Source: Helichrysum umbraculigerum (taxonomy: Eukaryota; Streptophyta; Magnoliopsida; Asterales; Asteraceae). From it: a DNA stretch of 64,000 nucleotides. A program made the translations under genes and the position numbers. Under the pieces are notes generated by a model. The model worked only from the letters and a program-made list of their open reading frames with translations, did no database searches and was not told the origin of the DNA. Of the stretch, positions 22,707 to 35,545 are shown one piece after another (the stretch's first letter is position 1; every line of letters begins with the position of its first letter). The DNA lies in assembly GCA_949592205.1 (NCBI GenBank), contig CATIUR010000006.1:12045001-12109000 (forward strand), given 5' to 3'.

Positions 22707-25539
22707 TGTGACACCCTTAAATTTCGGTTTGCGAAAGCTGTCGGGTCGGGTGTCACTAAATCAAATATCACAGCATAAGATACATAATGAACGACTCTAA
22801 ATGAGACGTTTGAAAATAATTATACCATTCCCAAAATAGAACGTTTACAACGTTATGAGTTTGACAGTAAATTCCAAATACATAATTTGAAAATACAAAA
22901 GTAAATGCAGAGTAGTCCCAATTGTTGAAAATATGCGACTCGAGCTAATTAAGCCTTGAAGCGATCCTAATCCTGCTGGGCAACCTGAGAACACATGCTA
23001 AAACAGGTCAGCTATAAAGCTGGTGAGTTCATAGGATGGTTAGTTGAAAACATAAAGTAATAAAACAATTTATGTTTTGTAAAGTTGTTTCCAAAATCAG
23101 TGATTTTTGATATGTAATACGTTGAAGTTAGTAACACCAATGTGTAAAAGTCTAATCGAGGTCTTCCATACCTAACTAGTTGGAATTGTAAGTCTACCAT
23201 TGAAATTGTTTGTCTAACTTAATGTTCAAAATACCCCGATTTGGTTGATTGTATTGTTACAAGTTACTTAGACTTGTTTGTCTTAAATTGATACAAGTTA
23301 CAACGACTTGTTTGATTGAATACTGATACAAGTTACAACGACTTGTTTGATTGAATACTGATACAAGTTACAACGACTTGTTTGATTGAAGTTGTGCCCA
23401 CTGCAATACCGTGGCATCGTTTTGTACCCACTTTACCGTGGTATCGTTTTGTGCCCGCTGCAATACCGCGGCATCGTTTATGAAGTGCTCGAGAGCATAG
23501 TTGAAATGTAGAGCCAGCAGTACAACGACATACTAGCTATTGCAAATAAGAGCCGACCGTACAACGACGCGTCAGGCTTGAATGTGTGTATGATTGTATG
23601 TATACTAATATACATAAATATTATTGAAGTTAGCACCAAGTGCTAATGATAATATATAAACATGTAGATATATATATATATATATATATATAAATATATA
23701 TATATATTAGTCGAATGAGCAAACGTAAGTAACTATCATGACACGCATGAAAATAATTTATTTTATCTAAATACGTATAAGCAAAATATTTAGATATTAA
23801 GTAGTACGTTGGTCCTAGGTATGAATACTCATCACCTAGTTGAGTTGTATTAGTATAAAGGATCTATACTAACATATTATGTCATCGTATACTTCTAGCC
23901 TAAAGCCTAGCAAGTATATTGGGGTTCTGAATTGTATTGAAAATATTAGTTCCTAAAAGAGAAACTAATCCTGTAATTGTATATATGTCGTCTAGTGTAG
24001 GTAGAACTAACCAGTTCTAACGTATTTGATAATATTGTCCTGCGACAATATGGCCAATGAATAGTACTAACTATATCAAGTTATGTCTAGGTAATTGTTT
24101 TCCAACAATCTGATAGTGGACGATTTTGACCTATTTAGGTTAGGTCTTGATATTGTTCCAAAACAATGTGTTGGGTGTAATTCCTAAGTATTACACATTT
24201 ATATTACATACAGTAATTAGATTAATTGTGAATTATAAAGATTTATTAATATAATTCGAAAACAGTTGTTGAGCATGTGTTTCACCCCAAAAACAGTAAA
24301 ACAGTTGAAAGAGTGGGGCTATGAAACTCACCTGAGAAGTTAGCGTCCTAATGTAGCGAGTCGTATCGATAATAATCTCCTAGTGTCCTAAACACGTGAG
24401 ATTTCGTATAAGTGAATGGATATTTATATAAATCATCCAAGTTTGTTGTTTATTTAGTTTGTTTGTACTCAATGCGTTGGTTATATGTTTACGTTTGAAT
24501 TTCGTAAAGAAATTGCGTGTCGTTTGTCTCGTATTGAAATTATATTTAGAAATATAATTAAGTTGTTTTCGTATAAAAAGTGTATATAAACGTGTCTCGG
24601 TTCATATATAAGTTGCGTATACGTTTCCGGATAAGTTTGGTATTTTAAAAATGAGTTTTTGGCTTAAAAACTGATAATAGCGACACTTCATGCGTCACTG
24701 GTTGATTTAGGGCGTCACTAGGCTAGTGACTCAAAAGTTAGGAAAATTCAGCATTTTAGCGTCACTTAAATAGTGTCGCTATAGGTTAGTGACGCATATA
24801 GCGTCACTTCATTAGTGTCGCTGTTGGTTTAGTGACGGGGTTTAGCGACACTGAGCTAGTGCCGCTGTTGCTGTTTTGTTGATCCACCCGCCGGGTACCG
24901 GCCTTACCCGCCGGGTACCCGGGTCTGGTTCAGACCTGTTCGACCGAGCACCCCAAAAACGCACGGATCGAACCCCAAAATCACATTTTCGACAATAATA
25001 AACTTGTATAATGATAATATGTAATGATTTAAGTGTTATAAACACGAAAATAAAGATGGATCGAAGGTTTTCTTACCAATTAAAATGAAATCCGAAAATG
25101 GTGAAAATGATGATGAAATCGGATGATGATGATGATGTTGCCTTTGTAAATGTTGTTCCACTCTTGATGGTGATTCCGAAAATGTAAAATTCGTGGGTCG
25201 ATTTGTAGTTCCAGAAATTTGTGGTAATTGGGTGGAGAGTGTTTGTGTGTGAAAAGAAAATGAGATAGAAAGAAATGAAATGAAATGGGAGGGGTTTGGG
25301 GTTTTGTCCAACACAGATCCACAGTGCGTGGACTGTGGTCTCCAACCACAGTACAAAATACCCGTGTTTTATTTGTCCAGTTATAATATAAAATAAAATA
25401 TTATTTAGATTATTTTAAAATGTTTTCTAATGAAAGTATTTTATAAAAATACTAATTGGAAATAAAAGTTCAAATCATTTATTTGAAGTTAAATTCGGCG
25501 CGAAATATTGTCTTTTTGACTTTTTGACGAGGTGTTACA
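22707..25539 (-). repeat. LTR 2 of element C (central)
   Basis: 2833 bp. It serves as 5' LTR of internal copy 1 and 3' LTR of internal copy 2 in the - orientation. Shares several bases with LTR 3 against LTR 1 and has a few private changes. Confidence 0.92.
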
Positions 25540-26057
25540 TTCTCCCCTTGTTAAGGAAATTTCGTCCCGAAATTTAGAGTAATGTCGTAGTCGCGTGGGG
25601 TTTGGGGAGCAATGTACGTATGTGGCGCTTATCGCGTAGATATTAGACATATCATGTCTAAAACGAGTTGAATGGCAGTCAATCCATGACTGAGTCGCGG
25701 TTTATCGTTGTAGTCATATTCTGACCATATTGTTTGTCGGTTGTATGATTGTTTTGTGATTAGTAGTTAACCGTTTACGTCGTAGTCCATTCAGGACTAG
25801 ATAATTGTCACATAGTGACCGTTTTGTAAGTCGTCCTATCAGGATTAAATGTTTGGTGGACGTGCAGTAGACCAGTCTGCTGAAAGCAAACATCGAGTCT
25901 TATGTGGGCCTAGGTCAACTAGCCCTAAAATGTAATCAACATTAGGTTGATAAAATAATATCGGGGATAATAAGTACATGTTGAACGAATCTATAATTGA
26001 AGAGTTATGTTTTCGAGGAGAGGTTGTACTTACATTATTGTTGGAGATTTATTTGAT
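25540..26057 (-). other. 3' end of internal copy 2 of C
   Basis: Same content as 19586-20103: polypurine tract beside LTR 2, stem AAATTTCG/CGAAATTT at 25557-25575, further small stems, no gene. Confidence 0.75.
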
Positions 26058-27030
26058 TTATTCGGAGTCGATAAGGTGAATTTTGCGTCTTTTTGGGCAG
26101 TCCTTCTTGTAATGACCAGGTTCCTTACATTTGAAGCATATCCTTCGAGAGTCGGGATTGGCGGGAACTCTGCAGTCCCAGATTACGTGTCCATATCGTT
26201 GGCATCTTTCGCAGGGTAATCCGCAAATTCCGTCATGATGACGTTTGCAGCCGTGACAAAATGGTTTGTTACCCGCATAGCCTTGTCTGTTGTTGGGTTC
26301 AGCAGCGTAGGACCTCAAGGGTTCAGGTTTATTCGTTGGATTCTGGCTAGAGCTGGAACTTCCACTCCCTTTTTCTTGATTGTTTTCTGTCGCAGGTGGC
26401 CCGCGTCGAACCACATGTGCCATGAGTCTGTGGGCCATGCGAATAGCCTCTTCAATAGTAGTGGGTTTAGAGGCGGTGACCATTCCCTCAATTAGCAACG
26501 GGAGTCCACCAATGTACCTCCCGATTCGTTTGTTTTCAGGGTTTACTATGTTTGGACAAAGGGATGCTAGTTGTTGGAAGCGATTGGTATATGTTTCGAT
26601 GTCATTATCCTTTACGGTGAGATACCAAAGTTCGTCCTCAAGTTTGTGAAGTACTTCGATGGGGCAATACTTGTCCTTCATGATTTGTTTCAGGTCTTCC
26701 CACGGAAGTTCGTGAGCAGTGTCGATTCCTATATTTCGGGCGTGAAAATTCCACCAGGTAGAGGCATCATCCTGATAGGGTGGATGTGGCATACATGACT
26801 TTGCAGTCGTCGGGGCAGTTGCACATGTGGAAAATAGATTCCATTCTCTCGAACCATTGAATTAATCCAACAGCTCCTTCAGTCCCGACGAAGTTTGGGG
26901 GTTCGCACCTCAGGAAGTCCCTAAAAGTGCAAGGCTTTACTTGGTTCTGAGCAGCTAGGGTTGCAGTCACTGCTTGATTAATGATTTGATCTTGCTCAGC
27001 TCGAGTGAAAGTTGGTCGTTTAGGAGGCAT
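26058..27030 (-). pseudogene. gag: Tekay-like gag of element C, copy 2, same frameshift
   Basis: Offset by exactly 5954 bp from copy 1. It has the same one-base shift (near 26779) and the same Cys/His motifs. Differences are a few substitutions, for example LEDELW for LDDELW, MAHVVRRG for MAQVVRRG and PNNRQG for PNDRQG. Start and end chosen as in copy 1. Confidence 0.88.
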
Positions 27031-27057
27031 GATTCTTGAGCAAGAATGAAATGACAA

Positions 27058-28645
27058 AGTGTGAGATCTTTAATCAAAGATGATGATTATTACAATGACA
27101 TAAGTAGTTAACTTGAGTTGGAATTTATGATACACGGGATCCTACGATCCTTGACGTTGAAGTTTTTGATATTGTAGGTGGCAGGCGTATCACTGCCCTT
27201 TTGCATTGTTGGTACAACAGTTTAAGTAACCGTTGTTTAATTTTCTTTAGTTAAGTTATCATGAATCTCATGTTTTTCGAGTGTTGTGACCAGTTGAATT
27301 GTAGTTTCTAGGTGCGGTCGTACCATGACCGAGTTGTGTTTTCTATGTAGTCAATCCAAGACTATGTTGTTGTGAGTAGTCCAAGGGACTGTATCGTAGT
27401 ACTAGAATATCGTACGGCCATTTATGCCTGTGTATGTGACAACTACAGTGTCCTCGGTGGTGTTGAAGCAGGGTCCACCAACACAACCCATGCGTGTGGT
27501 GACATCATTGTGTATTTATTGATTAAAGCATTACATGCTTAATTGGTAGTATATACATATATGGTGTACACGTAACTATACAAGTATACGTACATATAAG
27601 AGTCAAGTGTGGCACCTCGTGCCCAGTTAAGTAAGTGTAATGTATATATATAAGTCGTACATGTAACTATAACAAGTCTACATGCCTAATTGAAGTAGCA
27701 CCTAGTGCTATAATGCAGTGCTATCAGCACAGTAATTGAAATACTAATGTTTTGTAATTGTAGTACCAAAGTACCATGAAACGCAGCACCACGTGCTGTA
27801 ATGAAGTGCCCGCGGCATTGAAATTGTAGTACCCATGTACTATGAGTGTGGCATCAACATGCCATGATTGTAGTATCGACGTACTGTGAAGGTTGCACTA
27901 ACGTGCTCAAGTTGTGGTATTAACATACCTTGAAATCGTAGCACTACGTGCCATATGTTGTTTGATTTGTAGCCCCAAGGCCAAAATGTGTTTGAAGTTC
28001 GAATTCCTCAGTTGTAACACAAAGGCTAAAGTGTGAGTGCCAAGGCACTAAAGTATTGAATTGATTGATCTACATGATCAATTTGTGATTTGAGATGATT
28101 TGCGTTGCGGACTTAGTCAACATTAATCCGATTGTGATCCATATGTTCAAGGTTTAAAAGTTGTAAGTTTGTTTTAAGTTTCGTGAAGGTTTAGCATGTG
28201 CGGGTTTCCATTCCCATTGATAACGTTTGTACCTCCTTCCCGAGGCTTAGTGATATAGGTGTCGAGTCGCGAGGGTGAGGAAGACGGCGATATGCCTCTT
28301 CACGGATTTATGTTGGTACAACGGAATTGATTGTATATATATACTCAATATATATAAGTACGTAAAAGTATTACACATGTAAGACCTATTCATACATACC
28401 TACAGTACATATAATAGCCTAGGATGTCTAGCACATAACAAATCAGAGTCAACTACGCATTCCTGGTCCAGTATAACCCCTTTCAGATATCGCATCATCT
28501 TTATTTAATTGTACATAGTTAGCTACGCTATGTTAAATTAAACTCGTATGATGAAATCCCTGAACCAGTCATACCTAACGAGGAATACTGCTTAACGGTC
28601 ATAGTCTAGGCCCACTAAATGCAACCTAGTTCACTACAACCTTAG
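27058..28645 (-). other. Leader of internal copy 2 of C with micro-hairpin array
   Basis: Copy of 21104-22691. The densest hairpin stretch is 27611-28064. No gene. Confidence 0.75.
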
Positions 28646-28657
28646 GCTCTGATACCA
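28646..28657 (-). other. Primer binding site of C, copy 2 (initiator tRNA-Met)
   Basis: TGGTATCAGAGC on the - strand beside LTR 3. Confidence 0.9.
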
Positions 28658-28660
28658 ATC

Positions 28661-31489
28661 TGTGACACCCTTAAATTTCGGTTTGCGGAAGCTGTCGGGT
28701 CGGGTGTCACTAAATCAAATATCACAGCATAAGATACATAATGAACGACTCTAAATGAGACGTTTGAAAATAATTATACCATTCCCAAAATAGAACGTTT
28801 ACAACGTTATGAGTTTGACAGTAAATTCCAAATACATAATTTGAAAATACAAAAGTAAATGCAGAGTAGTCCCAATTGTTGAAAATATGCGACTCGAGCT
28901 AATTAAGCCTTGAAGCGATCCTAATCCTGCTGGGCAACCTGAGAACACATGCTAAAACAGGTCAGCTATAAAGCTGGTGAGTTCATAGGATGGTTAGTTG
29001 AAAACATAAAGTAATAAAACAATTTATGTTTTGTAAAGTTGTTTCCAAAATCAGTGATTTTTGATATGTAATACGTTGAAGTTAGTAACACCAATGTGTA
29101 AAAGTCTAATCGAGGTCTTCCATACCTAACTAGTTGGAATTGTAAGTCTACCATTGAAATTGTTTGTCTAACTTAATGTTCAAAATACCCCGATTTGGTT
29201 GATTGTATTGTTACAAGTTACTTAGACTTGTTTGTCTTAAATTGATACAAGTTACAACGACTTGTTTGATTGAATACTGATACAAGTTACAACGACTTGT
29301 TTGATTGAATACTGATACAAGTTACAACGACTTGTTTGATTGAAGTTGTGCCCACTGCAATACCGTGGCATCGTTTTGTACCCACTTTACCGTGGTATCG
29401 TTTTGTGCCCGCTGCAATACCGCGGCATCGTTTATGAAGTGCTCGAGAGCATAGTTGAAATGTAGAGCCAGCAGTACAACGACATACTAGCTATTGCAAA
29501 TAAGAGCCGACCGTACAACGACGCGTCAGGCTTGAATGTGTGTATGATTGTATGTATACTAATATACATAAATATTATTGAAGTTAGCACCAAGTGCTAA
29601 TGATAATATATAAACATGTAGATATATATATATATATATAAATATATATATATATATTAGTCGAATGAGCAAACGTAAGTAACTATCATGACACGCATGA
29701 AAATAATTTATTTTATCTAAATACGTATAAGCAAAATATTTAGATATTAAGTAGTACGTTGGTCCTAGGTATGAATACTCATCACCTAGTTGAGTTGTAT
29801 TAGTATAAAGGATCTATACTAACATATTATGTCATCGTATACTTCTAGCCTAAAGCCTAGCAAGTATATTGGGGTTCTGAATTGTATTGAAAATATTAGT
29901 TCCTAAAAGAGAAACTAATCCTGTAATTGTATATATGTCGTCTAGTGTAGGTAGAACTAACCAGTTCTAACGTATTTGATAATATTGTCCCGCGACAATA
30001 TGGCCAATGAATAGTACTAACTATATCAAGTTATGTCTAGGTAATTGTTTTCCAACAATCTGATAGTGGACGATTTTGACCTATTTAGATTAGGGCTTGA
30101 TATTGTTCCAAAACAATGTGTTGGGTGTAATTCCTAAGTATTACACATTTATATTACATACAGTAATTAGATTAATTGTGAATTATAAAGATTTATTAAT
30201 ATAATTCGAAAACAGTTGTTGAGCATGTGTTTCACCCCAAAAACAGTAAAACAGTTGAAAGAGTGGGGCTATGAAACTCACCTGAGAAGTTAGCGTCCTA
30301 ATGTAGCGAGTCGTATCGATAATAATCTCCTAGTGTCCTAAACACGTGAGATTTCGTATAAGTGAATGGATATTTATATAAATCATCCAAGTTTGTTGTT
30401 TATTTAGTTTGTTTGTACTCAATGCGTTGGTTATATGTTTACGTTTGAATTTCGTAAAGAAATTGTGTGTCGTTTGTCTCGTATTGAAATTATATTTAGA
30501 AATATAATTAAGTTGTTTTCGTATAAAAAGTGTATATAAACGTGTCTCGGTTCATATATAAGTTGCGTATACGTTTCCGGATAAGTTTGGTATTTTAAAA
30601 ATGAGTTTTTGGCTTAAAAACTGATAATAGCGACACTTCATGCGTCACTGGTTGATTTAGGGCGTCACTAGGCTAGTGACTCAAAAGTTAGGAAAATTCA
30701 GCATTTTAGCGTCACTTAAATAGTGTCGCTATAGGTTAGTGACGCATATAGCGTCACTTCATTAGTGTCGCTGTTGGTTTAGTGACGGGGTTTAGCGACA
30801 CTGAGCTAGTGCCGCTGTTGCTGTTTTGTTGATCCACCCGCCGGGTACCGGCCTTACCCGCCGGGTACCCGGGTCTGGTTCAGACCTGTTCGACCGAGCA
30901 CCCCAAAAACGCACGGATCGAACCCCAAAATCACATTTTCGACAATAATAAACTTGTATAATGATAATATGTAATGATTTAAGTGTTATAAACACGAAAA
31001 TAAAGATGGATCGAAGGTTTTCTTACCAATTAAAATGAAATCCGAAAATGGTGAAAATGATGATGAAATCGGATGATGATGATGATGTTGCCTTTGTAAA
31101 TGTTGTTCCACTCTTGATGGTGATTCCGAAAATGTAAAATTCGTGGGTCGATTTGTAGTTCCGGAAATTTGTGGTAATTGGGTGGAGAGTGTTTGTGTGT
31201 GAAAAGAAAATGAGATAGAAAGAAATGAAATGAAATGGGAGGGGTTTGGGGTTTTGTCCAACACAGATCCACAGTGCGTGGACTGTGGTCTCCAACCACA
31301 GTACAAAATACCCGTGTTTTATTTGTCCAGTTATAATATAAAATAAAATATTATTTAGATTATTTTAAAATGTTTTCTAATGAAAGTATTTTATAAAAAT
31401 ACTAATTGGAAATAAAAGTTCAAATCATTTATTTGAAGTTAAATTCGGCGCGAAATATTGTCTTTTTGACTTTTTGACGAGGTGTTACA
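28661..31489 (-). repeat. LTR 3 of element C
   Basis: 2829 bp, the 5' LTR of the whole array in its own - orientation. It ends GGTGTTACA at 31489, followed by the GTAGG duplication (31490-31494). Confidence 0.92.
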
Positions 31490-31494
31490 GTAGG

Positions 31495-32953
31495 TTTAGA
31501 ATTCTTTAGATAGTGATTTTTATGTCCAAAACAGCAATCTTTCTCTCAAACTTTTTCAAAAATAAGGTCAAATTTTTTCAAAATTAATGAGTCTAACCAC
31601 TCGGTTAACTCAGTTTTTGAGTCTTAAATACTACTGAGAGAAACCGTTTTAAAAATAAGAGTATGATATTTCTAAAAGCCTAAAGGAAATAAGGTAGAAA
31701 TTGCTTAAGCAAGAATTGATAATCCAAAGGAGCATGGCTAGGCACATACAACCTTTTACAATGAGTTATCTTGAGCCCAAAAAGCATTCATTTTTAAATG
31801 CTTCACTTTCATTTCTTGTGTGTGCCGATGCATGCATCTCTGAATTAGAACTTGCTCTTGACATGCGCTTCGAGACCATATTGGTGTGTACCGTAAGCGG
31901 TATAGGTGCAATTAGATGACCTTGACATTCCTTAGGATTTAGCCCATTTCTTACATATCTTTTCAAGCCTAAAACCCTTTCCGATGCTCATTTTTACTAT
32001 CGAAGATCCGCCTAATACACCCTGTTGAGCCTAAACCTTTCGTTTCTTCAAAAACCCTAATTTTTACCCACTTCCCAAAAATACCCCCAACTTATCTTGG
32101 AATTTCTGAGGTTATGAAGAACATCTTTTAGAATATCCGTTTCAAATATCCTACTCATTCTCATTCTCCAAAAATCAAGCCTCTCGAAAAAAGGTGCGGG
32201 AAAATTAGCACATAAAAGAGCCAAAAGGACGATGGTGCGGGAAAATTAGCACATGGAAAAGAATCGAAATGAGCAAGATAAAAGAAAGGATTTCAGAATG
32301 ATTCAAAATGTAAAATCTTCCTTGGAAATTCTCTGACAAAGAAATTCTGAAGAAAACAAAAAGAAAAGAAAATTAGCTCCACAAATAAAGCTGAAAGTTT
32401 CAAAGTATAGCTCTTCATGAAAAAAAAAATCCGACAGAAGCTGAAATAGCTACCAACTCTCCGTTCTACTCCATTCTAAATAAAGTTGTTCATGATCTCA
32501 GTGATTTTAGGATAAGCTAAACACCCTCACAACCAAAAATACTACTATCCATACCCTTCACCCCCTCCAAACATTACAACCCTCTGAATGTCTTGAGATA
32601 ATTAGCACCGTCCTCACCTAAGTGGTGGAGATCCGATTCTCGATCAAGCCTATGACGATGAGTGCATCATGACTGGCTATCTTGAGCGATTTCGTTTGAT
32701 CTAGATTGATAGGAAACCCGATACACTTTGAGTAAATTGAGTGATCACCTTTAGTGAGATCGCCTAGTCATGTGTACTCCAAGATCACGAGATTTGGAAG
32801 TATGCCTAAGAGAATCTCTTCTTGTTTATGGAAGGATCATCTTATCTTTCTTCACACTTTTAGAATAACTCACTTATACGAGGAAATGCTAATCTTGGAA
32901 AATATTCTCTGACTCGTCCTAAAAACATGACTTAAAAATATTTTCAGAGAGTT
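31495..32953 (+). other. Element A 3' non-coding region, resumed
   Basis: About 1.5 kb without a credible gene, continuing A after C. It includes a 21-bp direct repeat starting GGTGCGGG and ending GCACAT (32193-32213 and 32234-32254). Long 3' non-coding tails of this kind are usual in Athila elements. Confidence 0.6.
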
Positions 32954-32992
32954 GTTGCTTGAGGACAAGCAACGTCTAAGTGTGGGATAGCT
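32954..32992 (+). other. Polypurine tract of element A with preceding hairpin
   Basis: Stem GTTGCTTG/CAAGCAAC with loop AGGA (32954-32973), then CTAAGTGTGGGATAGCT up to the LTR start. Same layout as in B. Confidence 0.75.
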
Positions 32993-34759
32993 TGATGTGG
33001 CGTAAAAAGTCATATTTTTACGAGTCTTATTCCCCACTTTTTGGGCCAATCTTTAGTAAAAACATCCCAAAACATTGATTATTTACTAAAATTCACTAAA
33101 GTGGTTCAAAAGTAGACGTTGTGACAAAAATCACTGAAAACACTCGGATAATGCACAAAACACGACATTGTAATCCAAGCCGATTCCTCCGTCCTCATTT
33201 TCCTGTCAAGAAACACCTCCTAACTTCTACCATCTGTTGTATAGGTAAAATAGAGATGGAAAAATCAAGAATCTAGTGAAACGGCAAAAGAACGGAGAAG
33301 ACACTGCACTTACAAAATGGTTTAAAGTCATTCCGACAATGTCTAAGCTCTACATGTCCAATTTCCATGATATTGGTACCATTAGAAGCGTAACGGAATT
33401 ACGAAGCCGTGGGCGAAAGAATCAGGTCAAACGGACGCGTAACGAAGGAGATACGGACGTTTTAAGCAACGAATGAAATTAGACGGAGACCGTATACGGC
33501 CTCGGGCACCGTATACGGCCCTTGTAAGACCGTTTACGGCCTACTACACACTGTATACGTCCCTTACAAGGCCGTATACGGCCCCTCCTGCCCCGTATCG
33601 TGCTCCGTTTGCTTGTACGTGCTGCTTCGTGAGTTGTACATGCGATTTTGAGGATTGCCTATAAATAGTGGACACCCTCCACACTACACCTTACACACCT
33701 TTCCTTCATTCTCATTTCTTCCTCCTCACTTTCTCTCTCACACACATCTCTCTCTCTAGTTTCTCTCTCTAGAAGTTTCTCTCTCAAGAATTGAGCTAGT
33801 TAGAGAGATAGTTAGGTAGAGGTAGCTTTTAGCTTTTGTATGGAGTTACTCCAAGACTTTGTATTCACGAAGATCTGTCTGTAATAAATTCGTATCAGGT
33901 TCTATTTATATATCTCTTACTTTCCATATTTAAACATGTGTTGCTTTGTTTATGCTTGTTTAGGATTGTATGCTAGATATATAATGTTAGGCTAGACATT
34001 TCTTTGTATTTACTATGATGTAGTTATGTTAGAATAGTCAATATGTTTATGCCATGCTGTTACTCTGTCTGTGTTGCTTTAAATTGTGTATGAACTTATA
34101 AACTGAGTCTCGAATGTTTATCTATCCAACTTATGCTGTGGTTAGAAGCTTCCTGCTAGAACTTGGCCAATTACTAGTGGTACGTTCTCTACCTATTCTA
34201 TGCCTGATGATCAATGTCGCGCTCCTATCGGTCGGTCGGATTTGACTCCGGTCGTTGTTCCAACAGCAATAGAGGCGGCGGACAGTGAGTTTTAAATTTA
34301 TATGAGTTGGGGCTCAAACTATAAGTACTACCTACCTTGGGAGCAAGAAGTAAGTATAACTCGAGGTCGTTCTTTTATAGGAGTGAATTGAAATGAAGCG
34401 GGTCACCAAAGGTTATGGTCGCTAATAGGATGGGGGTAGGTAGATAGATTTTAGATAGGTTTGTTTTTCTAATTTTCCTAAGTGCAGTAAAGTAAATAAC
34501 AGAGATAAGAGATAGGGAATAAGCAGACAGGTAGAGATGTGATTGCTGAAACTTGGATAATTAGGGTTTCGGGATGATGTTCATTATGAAATTGATTGGA
34601 GATTTACCAAATAAAAAGCAGAACATACTTTCGGTGTAAACACTAGGACCCTACGTTCAGGTGAAACCCTAGAAACATATGTCACTGGAATCCAAGGTTA
34701 TCATGATTCTGATTAGATCAGGCTGTTTTCAAACCCCCCCTGAACTTTGCTTGAATAAG
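32993..34759 (+). repeat. Start of the 3' LTR of element A, cut by D
   Basis: Begins TGATGTGGCG right after the polypurine tract. It contains a CCGTATACGG palindrome cluster, a TATA box and a pyrimidine-rich leader. It is interrupted at 34760 where a second TGATAA-type LTR begins, after ATAAG. The other copy of ATAAG and the rest of this LTR are not in the window. Confidence 0.7.
33490..33790 (+). promoter_or_regulatory. Palindrome cluster, TATA box and CT-rich leader in the A LTR
   Basis: CCGTATACGG at 33490 and 33509, variants at 33530 and 33551, and the 14-bp GGCCGTATACGGCC at 33570-33583. TATAAATAG follows at 33660-33668 and a CT-rich tract from about 33695 to 33790, typical of a plant promoter and 5' leader. 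Confidence 0.7.
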
Positions 34760-35545
34760 TGATAAGCATCAAATATATAGTATATTTTATAATAATTTAT
34801 CCCTATATTTGTATACATTTTAATGCATTTATATGATTTTAGATACTTATTTTATTAATATTTGCAGAGATGTATTTTAATTGAAGATTAAAGAAAAAGG
34901 AACGAAAACTGAAGAAAACTGAAGAAAATGAAGAAATGAAGAAAAATGAGTTTAAACCTTAAAGAATTGAAGACTAAAATGTTAATATTGAAGAATTGGG
35001 CCAAAATGAAGATTAAAATTCGTAAAAGAAAAGAAGAAGCCCAAAAGTAAAGCCCAACCCGAAGTTGGAAGATTCTGGAATTAAGGTCCAACCGGCGGTT
35101 GGATTACCCTACCGGCGGTTGGGGTATAAAGGTATTAAGGCGGTGGAAGATGCGGAGTTGGACCAGGATACAACTTGTTCCAACCGGCGGTTGGAATACC
35201 CAACCGGTGGTTGGGAGGTCGGCCAGCAAAACTATAAATAGAGGCCTACTTTAGGTTTAACCATATACGATTCTTAGAATACAAAGTCGAATATTAGGGT
35301 TTAAGGTCGACTTAAGGTGCGAATTTGGAGGCTAAGGAGCTAGGGTTTGAAGGTTTTTAACCCTAGGAAAAGCTGGTTCGACAATTGGTTCGGTTTCTTT
35401 ATCCTTGTAACTTTAATAACCTTATTGAGTTAATTTATGGATATTGTTTATTTGAATTACCTGTGAATTAGGTTTTCATTATAAATGTTTGAATGAATGT
35501 TTATTGAGATTATTATATGAATTAGATGTTTATGTTGGAACTATA
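34760..35545 (+). repeat. Element D: LTR of an Athila-type element, first part
   Basis: Starts TGATAAGCATC. The order of features copies the LTR of B (short CTATATTTTA-like lead, palindromes, TATA box, AT-rich remainder), but the sequence differs. Element G interrupts it at 35545; it resumes at 57418. The far end and any internal region of D cannot be fixed, so whether D is a full element or a lone LTR is open. Confidence 0.6.
35088..35240 (+). promoter_or_regulatory. Palindrome array and TATA box in D LTR
   Basis: CCAACCGGCGGTTGG at 35088-35102 and 35180-35194, one-base variants at 35108-35122 and 35200-35214, then TATAAATA at 35233-35240. Arms of 7 bp around one base and an 18-bp gap to TATA match element B although the palindrome is different. 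Confidence 0.7.

Larger units (their letters stand above)
16732..31489 (-). mobile_element. Element C: gag-only Tekay-like element as LTR-internal-LTR-internal-LTR
   Basis: Three LTRs (16732-19585, 22707-25539, 28661-31489) start TGTGACACC and end GGTGTTACA on the + strand. Between them lie two internal regions of exactly 3121 bp (19586-22706 and 25540-28660). Both have, in - orientation, an initiator tRNA-Met primer site, leader, gag and polypurine tract, and no pol. GTAGG flanks the whole array (16727-16731 and 31490-31494) and not the inner LTRs. One insertion followed by unequal recombination between LTRs explains this. Gag resembles that of element F, so F-like elements could supply pol. 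Confidence 0.93.
1..34759 (+). mobile_element. Element A: degenerate Athila-like Ty3/gypsy retrotransposon, split by B and C
   Basis: Order on the + strand: end of a presumed 5' LTR, primer site matching plant tRNA-Asp (739), gag (924-2387), protease-RT-RNase H-integrase (about 2400-6430), small 3' ORF (6679), long 3' non-coding region, polypurine tract (32976-32992) and the start of a 3' LTR (32993). Athila assignment rests on gag type, tRNA-Asp primer site, domain order and long 3' non-coding tail. Two insertions, each with a 5-bp target duplication, split it: B after 7128 (CTGAG) and C after 16731 (GTAGG). Many stops and frameshifts make it non-functional. The 3' LTR is cut by element D at 34760. 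Confidence 0.85.

Noticed and set aside
1..34759. Pairing 1-738 with 33000-34759 as matching LTR ends
   Set aside because: No alignable stretch found by eye; they are treated as different parts of one long LTR.
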